64,000 nt of DNA. Source: Bryoerythrophyllum caledonicum. Lineage: Eukaryota > Streptophyta > Bryopsida > Pottiales > Pottiaceae. The stretch is taken from positions 11,239,519 to 11,303,518 of the forward strand of contig OZ020521.1 in assembly GCA_963971425.1 (NCBI GenBank), read 5' to 3'. The notes beneath the pieces are model-generated. The model ran no database searches, had not been told where the DNA came from, and was given only the letters and a program-made list of their open reading frames with translations. The first letter of the stretch is position 1, and every line of letters begins with the position of its first letter. Shown in pieces: positions 33,714 to 45,524 of the stretch. Both the position numbers and the translations under genes were made by a program.

Positions 33714-35090
33714 ATGAAAAACTACTCTTCCTCACTACATAGTACATGTTTTCTTCTTGTTCCTCCTCTCCAATTTCTCATTTCTTTTAGCATTATGGAT
33801 GGTAGGAGAGAAAAGATCTTACTTGCTCTTGCAATTCTTATGGTTTTCAAGCATGTTATTGTTTCAACTATGGCGGTTCAAAAAGTCATTATACATCAAC
33901 ACAATGCATCAATTATGATGATGGCATTTTTTATATTTGGGAGCAAGGAGTCTAAGAAAGTATGGGCATTTGATCGGCCAGGTGGATTTGTTTCACAATT
34001 TCTTCTTGGATCTTATAGTGCAAAAATGTTCAAGAATCGTATCCGGGTGAATAGACCTACATTTTTATACTTATGCAATTTGCTTTCACCCATTTTAAGC
34101 AAGAAAGATACAAGTTGGAGACGTTGCATTCCAATTGAAGACATAATTTCTTTAACTTTGCATCGATTGGGTTCTGGTGATGTTTTGCAAACACTTGCCG
34201 ATTTATATGGAATGTCAACACCAAGTGCTTCAATCATTGTTAGAGAAACTTGTGAAGGAATTAGAATTCTTTTGAAACCATTGGTTTTTCAAAGACCTAC
34301 TTTGCCTCGAATGAAACAGATTTGTGCAGAGTTTGAAAGTTTACATGGAATTCCTTATATTCTTGGAGCAGTAGATGGTAGTCACATTCCAATTATTGCT
34401 CCAAGTGTAGATCCGGCTTCCTACTATTGTAGAAAAGGATTTTACTCGGTATTATTGCAAGGTGTTGTGGATTATCAATGCAAGTTTTGGGATTATGACT
34501 TCGGTTGGGCTGGAAGTATACATGATTGGACTTTATTCCAAAAATCAGATATTGGAAAAAAAATCATATCGGGAGCATTTTTACCTTATAAATTAATTGG
34601 AGATGCTGCATATCCAATGCGTCCATGGTTCTATTCATCTTTCAAGGGAGAAAAGGCAGGTTTATCAAGAGAGAAGGCACATTGGAATTTTATTCAGTCT
34701 AGTACTAGAATGGCTGTTGAACGTGCTTTTGGCATTTTAAAAGGGAGATGGAGGATATTATTAAAGAGGATTGATATGCCACTTAGAAATATTCCTGATA
34801 TTGTTACAGCTTGCTTATGTCTTCACAATTTATGCATTATCCATGGAGAAGAATTTGATTTGGATTGGGCAAAGACTGCAGAAGAGGATATGAAAAAGGC
34901 TAGAATAGAGGCATTTGGTGTATTGAACAATGGAGATATGTTCCATGCACTTCAAGCTAGCATACTTGAAATGAGGAACATCCAACAAGAAGTAGTTAAG
35001 TGGAATTCAATGATCCTGTGGAGAATGACACAACAAACTTTGAAGACATGGATATTAGAGATGAAACAAGACAACATCGTGAAGACATGA
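33714..35090 (+). CDS. Harbinger-type DDE transposase
   Basis: A 458-codon frame. The catalytic triad fits the HARBI1/DDE_4 family: D221 in GAVDGSHIPI, D271 in GSIHDWTLF and E336 in STRMAVERAFGILKGRWR. A helix-turn-helix region lies at about residues 138-178. The likely true start is the ATG at 33795 (residue 28, MDGRREK), since the first 27 residues are hydrophobic and atypical. Near 34990 the frame may shift: an overlapping plus frame to 35221 (VENDTTNFEDMDIRDETRQHREDM) looks like a more natural acidic C-terminus. No other break is seen, so the enzyme may have been recently active. It would act in the nucleus with the neighbouring Myb-like protein. Confidence 0.93.
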   Translation: MKNYSSSLHSTCFLLVPPLQFLISFSIMDGRREKILLALAILMVFKHVIVSTMAVQKVIIHQHNASIMMMAFFIFGSKESKKVWAFDRPGGFVSQFLLGSYSAKMFKNRIRVNRPTFLYLCNLLSPILSKKDTSWRRCIPIEDIISLTLHRLGSGDVLQTLADLYGMSTPSASIIVRETCEGIRILLKPLVFQRPTLPRMKQICAEFESLHGIPYILGAVDGSHIPIIAPSVDPASYYCRKGFYSVLLQGVVDYQCKFWDYDFGWAGSIHDWTLFQKSDIGKKIISGAFLPYKLIGDAAYPMRPWFYSSFKGEKAGLSREKAHWNFIQSSTRMAVERAFGILKGRWRILLKRIDMPLRNIPDIVTACLCLHNLCIIHGEEFDLDWAKTAEEDMKKARIEAFGVLNNGDMFHALQASILEMRNIQQEVVKWNSMILWRMTQQTLKTWILEMKQDNIVKT

Positions 35091-35217
35091 TCAAAGCCAT
35101 GTTACAGGAAGCTACTCGAACTCACATGATCTTGGCCAAAAACTACTATATGGACCATCTTGAGAAAACATCAACGATAACATTTCCTGTAAACTCAAAT
35201 GATAACATAGATGATAA

Positions 35218-36318
35218 CTAGAGTTTGTCAATGAGACGATCCATCTGGGAATCTACCTTCTGTAGCAATTCGTTTGTTTTACTGAAATGCTCCAGCATTG
35301 CTGCTCCATTGTCTACCATTTTTCCAAAATATACTAAAGCTTGATCTTGGAATTTGGCCTTCTTTGGAGGTGGTGAGGATCTAGCTTGGGAGGTATGATC
35401 ATGTAATACATCTTGAGAATCATCACGGGCGACATCTTCACTTCCATCTTGTATACCACCATCTATATTGTCCATCGTAGTTGCACTGACATGTTTCATA
35501 ACAGATCCTGCTTGATGCCACCATTGGTCTAAAGAGTCATAAAACTTACATTCATGTCTGTCATTCCCCGAGATTGAATTAAGAAGCTTGTCCTGTTTGT
35601 AAGACTTGAAAATGGTTTCAAACTTCTTCCTGCATGCTTCAGGGGTGCGGGAGAATTTAGGAATTGTAGCAAGCATTCGTGCTTGAAGTCGAATCCACGT
35701 ATCCACACCTGTAAAAATGTACCACTTTGTGAAATCAAAGAATGTATTTAAATGTTATTGTATATTAAAACTGGATATTACCAAATCAATAGAAATTTAC
35801 AATCATTAAAATTATTTTCAAAATTGAAGTACTTGTAATCTTACAAAAAAGTAGTCACAATGAATGAAGTGCATACCTTGTTTTTTAGCATTTCTTTCAA
35901 ATTCTGCGTGCATTTCACCTCGAATTGAAATAAGTTGCTCAACTTCACTGTCTAACCAGTTTTTCTTCTTCTCCTCCTCCTCCTCTGTGTCTTCTTCTTC
36001 AACCTTCATTGTCTTGGCTTTCCTCACTGTTTTGGCTCTCTTCTTTACTGGAGTCTTCCTCTTAGACACTACACTTCTTCCTTTTGCGGTGGGTTTAACA
36101 ATCTGACAATCTTCGTGTTCGTGTACTTCCTTCTCTCCAACATCCATCTTGTTTTCCCTTGGCACACTTTCTCCAATCATGGCTGTGGTAGTCAATGAAG
36201 GATGCTCACTGTAGATTCTGAAAGCACTTTCAGTTCGAATTGAAGGACTGTAAAAGTTTTCAGCTCCTACATATTCTTCCTCTTGGCTAGAAGCCAACGG
36301 TTGTTGAAAATTAGCCAT
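35218..36318 (-). CDS. Harbinger accessory Myb/SANT-like DNA-binding protein (two exons)
   Basis: Exon 36318-35877 is joined to exon 35708-35218 by a 168-bp intron with donor CAAG|GTATGC and acceptor TTTTTACAG|GTGTGG; phases agree. The N-terminus is disordered, followed by a basic KRKTPVKKRAKTVRKAK stretch (nuclear import) and an acidic run. A trihelix/SANT-like domain (NWLDSEVEQL ... WIRLQARMLATI ... RTPEACRKKFETIFKSYK) spans the splice site, and a helical C-terminus ends DSQMDRLIDKL. In this superfamily the Myb-like partner brings the transposase to the element ends. It is convergent with the transposase, leaving only about 130 bp between stops (or overlapping the longer frame). Confidence 0.85.
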
Positions 36319-36439
36319 CTTGACAAAGGAAAAGTAACAAGTAGTAAACTCCTACCTGAAACACAAGCCCCACAATCATGTCATTCACAATTAAAGAACA
36401 ATTGAAAATCAACAGCAATAAGATTTTTCAAATATGCAC

Positions 36440-37510
36440 AACCCCCGTCAACTAAAATGCAAGTAACTCACTCAATAATCATCGAACTAACTTGAAATTT
36501 TTTTCACACAAACTAGACTAACATGCGCATATTTGAAAAAAATAGAAATTGAAAAATGACCTTCCATCAAGAAATTACAGCACGCCAAAATTTCACTGTT
36601 CAAAACTGACCCACTAACCCAGAATGTTTTCGGCAGAACCCCCTTCCACTAAAATGTCAGTAACTCACTCAATACTCATTGCATCAACTTGAAAATTGTC
36701 CCACACAAACAAGACAAAATTGCGCATCTTTGAAAAAAAAAACATTGAAAAACAACCTTCCATCAAGAAATTACAGCACGCCGAAATTTCACTGTTCAAA
36801 ACTGACCCACTGACCCAGAATGTTTTCGGTAGAACCCTCTTCCACTAAAATGTCAGTAACTCACTCAATACTCATTGTATCAACTTGAAAATTGTACCAA
36901 AGAAACTAGAAAAGAAGGCGCATCTTTCAAAAAAAAAACATTGGAAAACGACCTTCCATTAAGAAGTTACAGCACGCCGAAATTGGACTGTTCAAAACTA
37001 ACCCAGAATTTTTTCGGCAGAACCCCATTCCACGAAAATGTCAGTAACTCAATCAATACTCATCGTATCAACTTGAAAATTGTACCAAAGAAACTAGACA
37101 AAAATGCGCATCTTTCAAAAAAATAAACATTGGAAAACGACCTTCCATCAAGAAATTACAGCACGCCGAAATTGGACTGTTCAAAACTGACCCAGAATGT
37201 TTTTGGCAGAACCCCCTTCCACTAAAATGTCAGTAACTCACTCAATACTCATTGCATCAACTTAAAAATTGTACCAAAAAAACTAGACAAAAATGCGCAT
37301 CTTTCCAAAAAACAAACAGTGAAAAAAGACCTTCCATCAAGAAGTTACAGCACGCCGAAATTGGAATGTTCAAAACTAACCCAGAATGTTTTCGGCAGAA
37401 CCCCCGCCCACGAAAATGTCAGTAACTCACTCAATACTCATCGCATCAACTTGAAAATTGTACCACACAAACTAGAAAAAATGCGCAACAAACCCAACAA
37501 TTTTTTTTCA
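36440..37510. repeat. Tandem array of about 190-bp units inside the Harbinger element
   Basis: The phrase gtcagtaactcactcaatac and close variants recur near 36464, 36657, 36852, 37042, 37231 and 37420. Each is embedded in a unit containing cttccatcaagaa, cagcacgccgaaat, ttcggcagaaccc and gcgcatcttt. Six units, more alike towards the right. It lies upstream of the Myb-like gene, between it and the right terminus. Confidence 0.85.
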
Positions 37511-38021
37511 AATTCGACACTCATGGAAGAAGAAGCAAGAACTTGATCTGCAGGAAATTTTTTAAAAGTCTAGGTTTTTAAAAAAACATTAATGCAGAAA
37601 GATTTGAGAACTCACCAACACTACTTTGGTAACTGAAGATTTCTGCAGAGTATTGCAAAGCCAAAGAGAAACACCTCTTTGGTGATGCAAGCTGTATCAG
37701 AGGATTTGTAACGGAATTGCAAATTTCTGGGGGGGAAGAATATTTTAAGTAAGTTCTTCTTCTCCAGTGGTTTGGTTTCTTGTCCGGGGGGTTGAGGTCG
37801 GACAAGAAACTAATCCAGAGGAGAAGACCTCTTCAAAAAAGTGTTGCCACATAGGCATCCATGTCATTTTTTCATCCATGCTTGAAGTTCTCCACCGGTC
37901 AAGTCTTGGCCGTAGTGTAAACCCAATCCGGTGAAGAACAATTTTTTCTCCAATCATATTGCTCCATTTCCCTTGAATTCTTGACCGGTGGAGTTCTCCA
38001 CCATAGTGTAAAGCGGCCCTT

Positions 38022-39345
38022 ATTCCTAAATATATGTATGGTTCGTTTTGGTGTAGTATGGGTATTGGTTGGTTTCGGTAATTAATGTTAGAGGTTTGTA
38101 TTAGGGCTTTGAATGCGGTGGGGTTTGTTTTTGATTTATTTGGGCATCCAGTGACGGCACATTTTGGGACACCTACATCCATACCTGTCCATTTGCAGTA
38201 CCTATCTATATTTTTAAGTTGTATTTTTATGGCGTTGATTTTGTTGGTTATGGCCGCAAGGTCGTCCGCGTATGCCGTGGAGTTAATGGTGGTTTGTGAT
38301 GTCCCAAATGTGTATCCATTGTTGCCTCTATCTAGCCATCTAAGTAGTGGTTCTAGGAATATAATGAATAAATATGGGCTTAGGGTATCTCCTTATATTG
38401 TTCCCCTTTGGATGGCTATGGGTTTAGTTTTACCAAAGTGTTCTCCTATATAGTAGGTTGAGGATTCGGAGTATATATTTCCCACTAGTGCGGTGGCGTC
38501 TTTGGGGTATCCGAGGTCCGTCATTATGGCTAAAAGTCTAGCATGGTCAATGGAGCCAAAGGCATTTTTAAAGTCAACATACAGTATAAATATGTCTTGG
38601 TTTGTAAATCGTGCATCTTCTAATGCGGATATTATTGTTTGGATTTGTCTAGCGGTGCTTCTTTCTGCGCGGAACCCCTCTTGGCTATCGTGCAGTATTT
38701 TATGTTTTTCGCCATATGATGATAGTATTGATGTGAATGTGCTCGTAAATAGTTTATAGATGGTATTGGCTAATGCAATGGGTCTATGGTTCGGTAGTAT
38801 GGATGGGTCTCCTTTTTTGTATAGTAGGATTGTTGCACTTGTTTTCTATGAAGTAGGGATTTGTTTTTTATTTTAGTAGTGGGGGGAGAAGAGGTTTAGT
38901 AGTTTGTGGAACCTTGGGGGCATATTTTTTAGTATAGAGTTCGGTATGCGATCCGGTCCGGGGGCGTTATTATTTCCTAGATTACGTAGGCAAGTGTCAT
39001 ATGTAGCTTGATTAAAGTATGTGTGTAGTGGGGTTTCCGGGTCTCTTCTTGTTTCTAATGTGAATCCATCTAGGTCATGCCATGGATATTGTCGTACTGC
39101 AGATGTGCATGTAGTGCGGTGGTCCGGTTGATAGTTGCATGTGTTTACCGTAGGTGTGCTGTTTTTTGTTTGTTGGCTAAATATTTCGTTTGCAATGTCT
39201 TCTGGGCTAGTTAGTATATTGTTATATTGGTCGGTGATGCAGTCTAATGGCGGGGACTCCATAGTTCTGAATACTCTTCTGTTTATTTTCTTGGGGCTAG
39301 TTTCATATAGTTGTATATATTTGAATGCAAGGATGAGTTTAGAAT
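38022..39345 (-). pseudogene. LINE copy 2, reverse transcriptase N-terminal part
   Basis: Minus-strand matches to copy 1 in order: PPLDCITDQYNN, APGPDRIPNSILK, LYKKGDPSILPNHR, GFRAERSTARQ, YVDFKNAFGSIDH, YADDLAAIT, MDVGVPKCAVTGCPNKSK and QNEPYIYLG, where the Harbinger element interrupts it. At least three stop codons are present (near 38870, 38835 and 38395). Copy 2 is 5'-truncated at about 39345, where similarity to copy 1 ends within the linker before the RT. Confidence 0.92.
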
Positions 39346-39808
39346 AAATTCATAGTATCCAGTTGTTTGTGACAACATCCAAAAGTAGCATTTATTTGCA
39401 AGCACTTCTGCTCCTCAAGATGACTCTTTCCTAGCTTCTGCCAACAAGATGCCCTCGTAATATTTGCAATATCTAGCCCCAAAAATGCTCTAGAAATGCC
39501 CAAATTGTGCGGATATGTATATGCCTTGAAGGCCATGCAACAACTTGTTTTGAACCATCATGTAATCACCATCTTGTGTGTGTCAATGGTGGACACTTGT
39601 TACACATGAGAAGGTATATAGGGCCTATAGTTCACCACCATGGAGCTATGAAAAAGCGAGTAAGACTGAGCATGAGTAATTTAATGAGGTATGGAATTGA
39701 TAACCTTACATCCAACAAGCTTGAATATAAGCTATCGTGCCCCCCTCCAAAAAAATCGGTAATCCTACAAGAGTTATCCTGAAGGTTATCCAGAAGGTAA
39801 GTCAATCT
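39346..39808. other. Intergenic, nothing recognised
   Basis: Flank of the truncated LINE copy 2. Only short frames without motifs. Confidence 0.35.
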
Positions 39809-40354
39809 AAGGAAGAGGCACCCAATTCCGATCGGCCACCCAATATCGAGCAGTAGAGTATGCATGGCATGGTGCATGAAAATGGCAAATGCTTGAAATG
39901 GTGCATGAAGTGACCCAAAACCGATAACTCAAAATCTGAAAACACCAGTCATTATCGGCATTGGATCATGAAGTGTGCAAATTTGGGTTGCTCCACCTCA
40001 ATTGAGCTCTCATTGGTGGCATTGCCTCGAAAGTTGAATAAGGCCGATCGGCATTGGGTACCTCCATGAGTTAGTAATTCATGGCATGTCTTCTCTCTTT
40101 TACTCACTCTCACTTGTTGGCATTGGGCAAAAGAGGGCACTAAATCTCACCTACTCTAGAGTTTAATTATGGGCTCCGGTGGGTTTTGGGCTTTTGAATT
40201 CTATATCAATTGCAAATCTTTGTGATTAAATTTGAAAAAATATTTGTTGAGTTTCATTCCTAATTCCGCATCTTTCTATATAAATGTAAAGGGCATACAA
40301 TGCCATTTGAGTCCCGAACTGGCTTAAGTGATCGGAATTGGGTGCCTCTACCTT
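39809..40354. mobile_element. MITE-like element B, relative of element A
   Basis: Ends aaggaagaggcacccaattc and gaattgggtgcctctacctt are inverted. The body matches element A (25889-26973) but lacks the nested insertion, so it shows the uninterrupted state. Non-coding. Confidence 0.8.
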
Positions 40355-40499
40355 TAACAAGCATAAGTATAAACCTCCCCCCCCCCCGCAAGAACGAACA
40401 TGCAAAATAAGACAGACTTGTCCAAATGAGAACTCATAAGGCCGGTAAGTCTGTTTGTCTCCTTGGGGAGAGTGGTAATCCTGTGACCGGCAATGGTTG

Positions 40500-41327
40500 G
40501 TTTACCCTTTATTGCCCACGAAGCCCAAAATGGGACTCCAAAGGTGCTAAAACTCTCAACATGAAATTTCAATTTGCATGAAATTCATGAGGAATTAGGT
40601 TTCGAGATATGAGGTTCACATCTGCGCACACATTACATGAACACTCTCCAACAATCTGATCATGATTTGAACTTATAAAACTCTTGGAAAAGCTAGGAAT
40701 ACAACACAAAATACATCAAGTATACTAAAATAGAGTGAATATAGTGAATACCATGCCACATACTATGTTGTAATTCACACACATGCACATTAATTTTGGT
40801 CTTAAATTTTGATTGAACTTTTGTCTTTAAGACATTCTTCAAATTTGTTTTGTGATTGTTGATCTCTCTCTTCACATACAAAACTTCCATTTTGATTTGT
40901 ATAAGGTTGGAACAGTTTTGTATACAATCAAGTGGAAAAAAGCAAAAAAATCACCAATAACAGTGTATAAATATTTTCGTCACATATGATATCAATGCCA
41001 AGCTATCAAACTAGTGCACGTGCAAACCGCTCTAATTCAAAGTAAAATAATTCTTGCAAGAATCTATTGATGGTTAAAGTAGTACACCCTCAAAAATCCA
41101 CAGTTTTCACTATTAATATACAATAACTTTAAATACTATAATCTATTCCATCAACGGTTGGATGTTGTGCAAAATTTCCCCAAAGTTTAGGTCATGGGTT
41201 AAGTTCAATTTTGTAAGGTTAGATATAAATATTAGGCATTGTATTTCCATCACATCCGGTTTAAAGAAAAAAATCAACAGAAATCTTGGTTTTCTAGAAA
41301 CAAGTCTTGGGCGGTAGAGGGTTAAGG
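40500..41327. mobile_element. Short inverted-repeat element, relative of 27118-27816
   Basis: Shares ends and body with the element at 27118: gaagcccaaaatgggactcc, gaaattcatgaggaattagg, tccatcaacggttggatgttg and gggttaagg at the right end. Non-coding. Confidence 0.6.
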
Positions 41328-41689
41328 AAGTCCAAACAACAAGGGCAATTTGGCATTAACTTGTAAGGTAGTCTTGCCGATCACCGCCACCTTCCTATCA
41401 CCGCCACTCTATAATTGGTCCCAATTCCACCCCATTGCCATCCATTCCCTTCTTGTCAGCTCCAAATTAAGGCTTACAATTGGTCAAGACCCTAACTTTT
41501 GGTTGGCGCTAATGGGGCGTACCTAGTGGCAAAAATGGGCCAAACATGGCAGCACACTTTGAAAATTTATAATTAATTCAATTTTCATTGGAAAAATATG
41601 AAACCACTTGGTTTGAGATTGTAATTCTATTGGCTATCATTGAAAAAATAAAAGTATTATTAATTGATTTCTCCTTATATGCACATTGC

Positions 41690-42535
41690 TTAACCCCTAA
41701 AAAACCAAGCCTTATGCTTCACCAAAACCAACCCAAAACTGCCACTTTGACATGAGATACAATTAGACTAATTAAGACATCAATTTTCTATTTTCAACCG
41801 TAGAATCTTTAAGCTAACTACAACAAGAAGACACCAAAAACAATTCGTAAAATTTGACTGTACAGATTGCTATATACATGCATTTGACAAGTGCAACATT
41901 GTCTTTTTCCACTGTGCCCGGTCGCGGCCAACATACTTTGACTCAAGATTATGGCATATTTTTCCACTAGACATTGCATAAAACTCAACAGATGTGTGCT
42001 CTACCTTGTATTTGGTCATCGCACGTCAAAAATCACAAGGTGTTTACGATAAGAAAAATAGACCTGCAACGACTAGGGGTATAGAGTGTGGCCATTTACT
42101 TAGGAAAGCAATTTTATTTTTTTAATATATAAATAATTGTTGGATCATGAATTCAAATAGTGAATGAAAAAAATACTTTTCAAAAAAAGTAAAATCCTTA
42201 ATTTCTATGCATTTTTGAGTGAAAACAATGAAGGTTGCCAAGAACTTTCCTTCACTAATACCCGCCTCAAAAAAGTGAAATTGTCAACTCTATAGTAGCA
42301 CTATTCACCTCTATAGTACCCTGCCCAACTGCCAAAAGAAACATGCTTTCTATGTTTTGAAGAACCATAATTATTTCTCTGTAAGTCCAAAAAAGTAAGA
42401 AAAATTTCCCCATAGAGATAACATGTATTTCTATTTACTTAAAATTTCAAAAAGTTATCTTTCAAAATGAATTTTTAGGAACATGCCCAAAATTGATTTG
42501 TACTTTGCAGGTACAAATGGTTCTTTAGGGGTTAA
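41690..42535. mobile_element. TTAACCCCTAA-ended MITE
   Basis: Begins ttaacccctaaaaaaccaag and ends ggttctttaggggttaa, imperfect inverted copies. The body shares catactttgact, tggtcat and catgccaaaaatcac-type phrases with the element at 54691-55549. Non-coding. Confidence 0.65.
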
Positions 42536-43769
42536 TATGTTGGTCATAAGGGGAATACCTCAAGGGTTGCACTCTCACCAGCTAGCAAGCGTAGACAATA
42601 AAGTGTAGGCCCCCTCCCACCTCAAAAAGAATTGAATGAGTTAAGAACTTATTACAATGCAAGTGAGAAAGATGAGCTCACCACAATCCGTTGAGGTGCT
42701 GTAAGTTGTCGATGCACCAAGAGGATTGTGTATAAACGCTCTCTAGAGCACAATGAAAGCCTAGCCTAATGGCAATCATGAAAAGGTGACAAGTATGGTA
42801 GCGCAAAAATCACAAGGTTTTGCACACTTATTGTCAACTATTTCACATATAATGAAATTAAAGCAATAGGGATAAAAATCACAGTATCGATCACGAAACA
42901 CCATTGTTAGTGTCGGCACCTCCCATACGCATTGACCAAAAGTAAGGGGTCATGACCAATAGCAAACCTTAATTTGGAGTTGTGAATGGGTGGAAATGGG
43001 ATCACTTACAGAGTGGTGGTAACAGGAAGAAGCCGGTAATGGGCAGGAATACATTTAAGGTCACACAATTTCTCTCCTCATTTATGCAGCAGTTCGCATT
43101 TCATCATCCAAGTCCAGCTCCTATTAGAAACTTCTACCACAGAGTCAATTTCTTGCCAGCTTTAGAAGCTTTAGAAGCTCCGCCTCTGGAAGGGAGGCAT
43201 GACATTTGGGGTTCGTCCCCATTGACTGCAGTTATGGACCACCCACCCAACGATTTCGATTGCAAAATGTAGATGTCAGAAACAGTGGGCATTGGAAACT
43301 ACTCCAAAATTTCATTGCCATGATGCAGGCGAAACCAAGCACTTGCCAGGAACGACCCACTCCAACACACAAAACGAGCACAATACTAAAGCCATGTCAT
43401 ACCGAACACCGGACGTAGCAACGGCCTAGATGGTGTTCTGCATATCTACTCCAACCGTAGAACTCTACAATGACACTGCCACCTACAACATGCAACATTC
43501 CCCTCGCAACGAACAACCCTTTTGCTCGTCCCATCTTCTCAAAGCCAAAGTTGCATGACTGTAGAGGAGAACACCTGGCGACAAGAGAACTTCGCTGGTA
43601 TGGAGACCACCTGACCATCCAGGATACCCATCTCTTGGCTTCCACGGGGCGGCTGTAACCATATCACAAAGTCCTCAGCTAGAAAATCCTGCAACCCACT
43701 GTTCCAGTAGAGGTGAACAGGTGTAACACACGCAACCAAATGAGACTTCACAGGCCGGGGATGGACGAG
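42536..43769. other. Intergenic, no supported gene
   Basis: A 96-codon plus frame (42982) and an 82-codon minus frame (43645) overlap here, neither with codon bias or a recognisable motif. Moderately GC-rich at 43.2-43.75 kb. Confidence 0.3.
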
Positions 43770-43830
43770 GTTGTAGGGTTAGGGGTAGGGTTTAGGGTTT
43801 ATGGGTGATGTTAAGGGTTTAGGGTTTAAG
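43770..43830 (+). repeat. Interstitial telomere-like repeats (TTTAGGG)
   Basis: Several degenerate copies of the plant-type unit (gggtttagggttta, gggtttagggtttaag) within about 60 bases, about 280 bp past the desaturase stop codon. Confidence 0.8.
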
Positions 43831-44105
43831 TGGGGATGTGAGGAGGGGAAGGCCCTATCCATCCGCTTCATCACCTTAACCTTGATCAGTGCCAACCACG
43901 GTAAGCGAATTAGAGATGCAAATAAAAGTGACATGAAAGATTTCGGTGATGGCTCTCTCCAAAACGGTATTTTTGAGTTGGGCAGACAGACAATCTGAGT
44001 CGGTGATACTTTAGACAAGCAATCGGAAGTCTTCTGCAAATTGAGAGACTGGTCTGTATAAGAAAGAATTGCACAAAATTGATTTCCTAAGCTGCTACTG
44101 TACTG

Positions 44106-45524
44106 CTATTCAGTGGATTCAACCTTTGAGCCCATGCTCTTGGAGTGCTGGTGATGCAGGGAGATGGCGTGGAGGTATCCTTTGGCGGTGGAGTAGGAGA
44201 CGTCGTATTTTTCGCAGAGGCGCGCCACGATGGGCTGCAGCTGCGGGAGATGGCAGTGGTTGACGGTGGGGAAGAGATGGTGGACGACCTGGTAGTTGAG
44301 CCCGCCGCTGAAGAGGTGGCAGAATTTGCTGCCCACTCCGAAGTCCTGCGCCGTGACGACCTGGTGCCTGTACCAGTCGGCGTCCGCGGCGTGGGTGGTG
44401 TGCGGGAGGAGGTGGTTGATCTGCGTGTTCATCATGAAGAGGAAGGAGAAGAGGAGGTACGGCACGAGCGCGAACGCGAAGCGCTTGGACCAGGAGTCGA
44501 GGAGCAGGAACGGCCACGCGTGGATGACGACGATGGTGAGCGTGCGGCCCACGACGTGCAGCGCGCGGCGCGGCCCGCTGATGGCCATCATGGGCACCAC
44601 CTCGTTGTACAGGTTGCTCTGCAGCATCCAGATGTCTTCCATGGTGGTCAGCCCGAACTCCACCGCCACGCTCCACCAGAAGAGCATGTACCACCAGGTG
44701 CTCTGCTTCTTGTGCTCCGGAAGCCACCTCACGTCCTTGTGCTCCCGCTTCATCCAGTAGTGGTGCAGCACGTCCGGGTCGCGCTCGCTCACATTCGGGT
44801 AGCTGTGGTGGCCGATGTTGTGCTGGTGGTACCACACGAACGGGGACGAGAAGTAGGGATACAGATACGGGACGAGCGCGTTCACCCTCCAGCGCGCGCT
44901 CAGCGCGAAATGCGTCGCGTCGTGAAACGTATTAACCCCCAACAGCCACGCCGCGAGCGGGAACAGCACGAGAAACCTCCAGTCGCCCCGGAAAAACCCA
45001 GAAAATGTGGCCACATGAAGCACCGCCAGCACGGCGATCTCCATCAATCTCCCCGGAGTCGCCTTGGTGGCCTCCCGGAGCGAGACGCCCCGCCGCTTGG
45101 CCTCCCCCTGAAAGTACTCCTTCACCTGGAACTTGACCGCCTCGCCGAACGCGCTCGGCCATTCAAACTCGTGCTCCGCCACGCCGTGCCGCTGCTCCAA
45201 CGTCTGCAATCCCTTACTGTCCGTCGCGTCAATCTCATACTTGGCCAAAATCGCGTCCAGCACCTTGCGGCTCGTAAACGGATGGTGACTCTCGAACATC
45301 ACCGTCGCGTCCCGCCCGCGCGCCAGCCCCAGCGCCACCGGCCCGCCCGGATGGTGCCGCTCGAATTCCGTCAAATCATACCACTTCCCATGAATCTTGG
45401 TCAGCAACTCCGTCGGCTTGGACGCTGTAAACAACCGCAAAGGCTGCCACTCCAAGTTCGGCCTGCCCACCACCCCCGGCTTCACATGATCCCCCTCCGC
45501 CCCCATCCCAAAAACCCAAGACAC
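44106..45524 (-). CDS. Cytochrome-b5 front-end fatty-acid desaturase
   Basis: An intact 472-codon intronless frame with strong GC3 bias. The N-terminal cytochrome b5 domain has HPGG at 58-61 and the second haem His at 80/81 (ESHHPF). The desaturase domain has three histidine boxes: HDATH 201-205, HNIGHH 235-240 and QVVHH 412-416. The Gln in the third box marks front-end desaturases (delta-5, -6, -8). These are ER membrane enzymes that take electrons from the fused b5 and insert a double bond between an existing one and the carboxyl end of an acyl chain; hydrophobic segments near 163-198 and 325-350 fit this. Length fits bryophyte and algal enzymes. Delta-5 specificity is my guess; delta-6, delta-8 or a sphingolipid base are alternatives. 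Start chosen as the first ATG giving a complete b5 domain. Confidence 0.93.
   Translation of the reverse strand: MSWVFGMGAEGDHVKPGVVGRPNLEWQPLRLFTASKPTELLTKIHGKWYDLTEFERHHPGGPVALGLARGRDATVMFESHHPFTSRKVLDAILAKYEIDATDSKGLQTLEQRHGVAEHEFEWPSAFGEAVKFQVKEYFQGEAKRRGVSLREATKATPGRLMEIAVLAVLHVATFSGFFRGDWRFLVLFPLAAWLLGVNTFHDATHFALSARWRVNALVPYLYPYFSSPFVWYHQHNIGHHSYPNVSERDPDVLHHYWMKREHKDVRWLPEHKKQSTWWYMLFWWSVAVEFGLTTMEDIWMLQSNLYNEVVPMMAISGPRRALHVVGRTLTIVVIHAWPFLLLDSWSKRFAFALVPYLLFSFLFMMNTQINHLLPHTTHAADADWYRHQVVTAQDFGVGSKFCHLFSGGLNYQVVHHLFPTVNHCHLPQLQPIVARLCEKYDVSYSTAKGYLHAISLHHQHSKSMGSKVESTE

Larger units (their letters stand above)
31991..38019. mobile_element. PIF/Harbinger DNA transposon, apparently complete, nested in LINE copy 2
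   Basis: The termini GGGCCGCTTTACACTATGGT are inverted and perfect over about 35 bp (through the GGAGAACTCCACCGG palindrome). They are flanked on both sides by TTA (31988-31990 and 38020-38022), the 3-bp duplication typical of PIF/Harbinger. Removing the insert and one TTA restores alignment with LINE copy 1 (agacttattcc beside agatttgtacc). It carries a DDE transposase (plus) and a Myb/SANT-like gene (minus) in convergent arrangement, plus a tandem-repeat array. Confidence 0.95.

Noticed and set aside
36440..37510. CRISPR-like or centromeric array
   Set aside because: Direct units of about 190 bp without spacers, inside a DNA transposon; an internal tandem repeat explains it.
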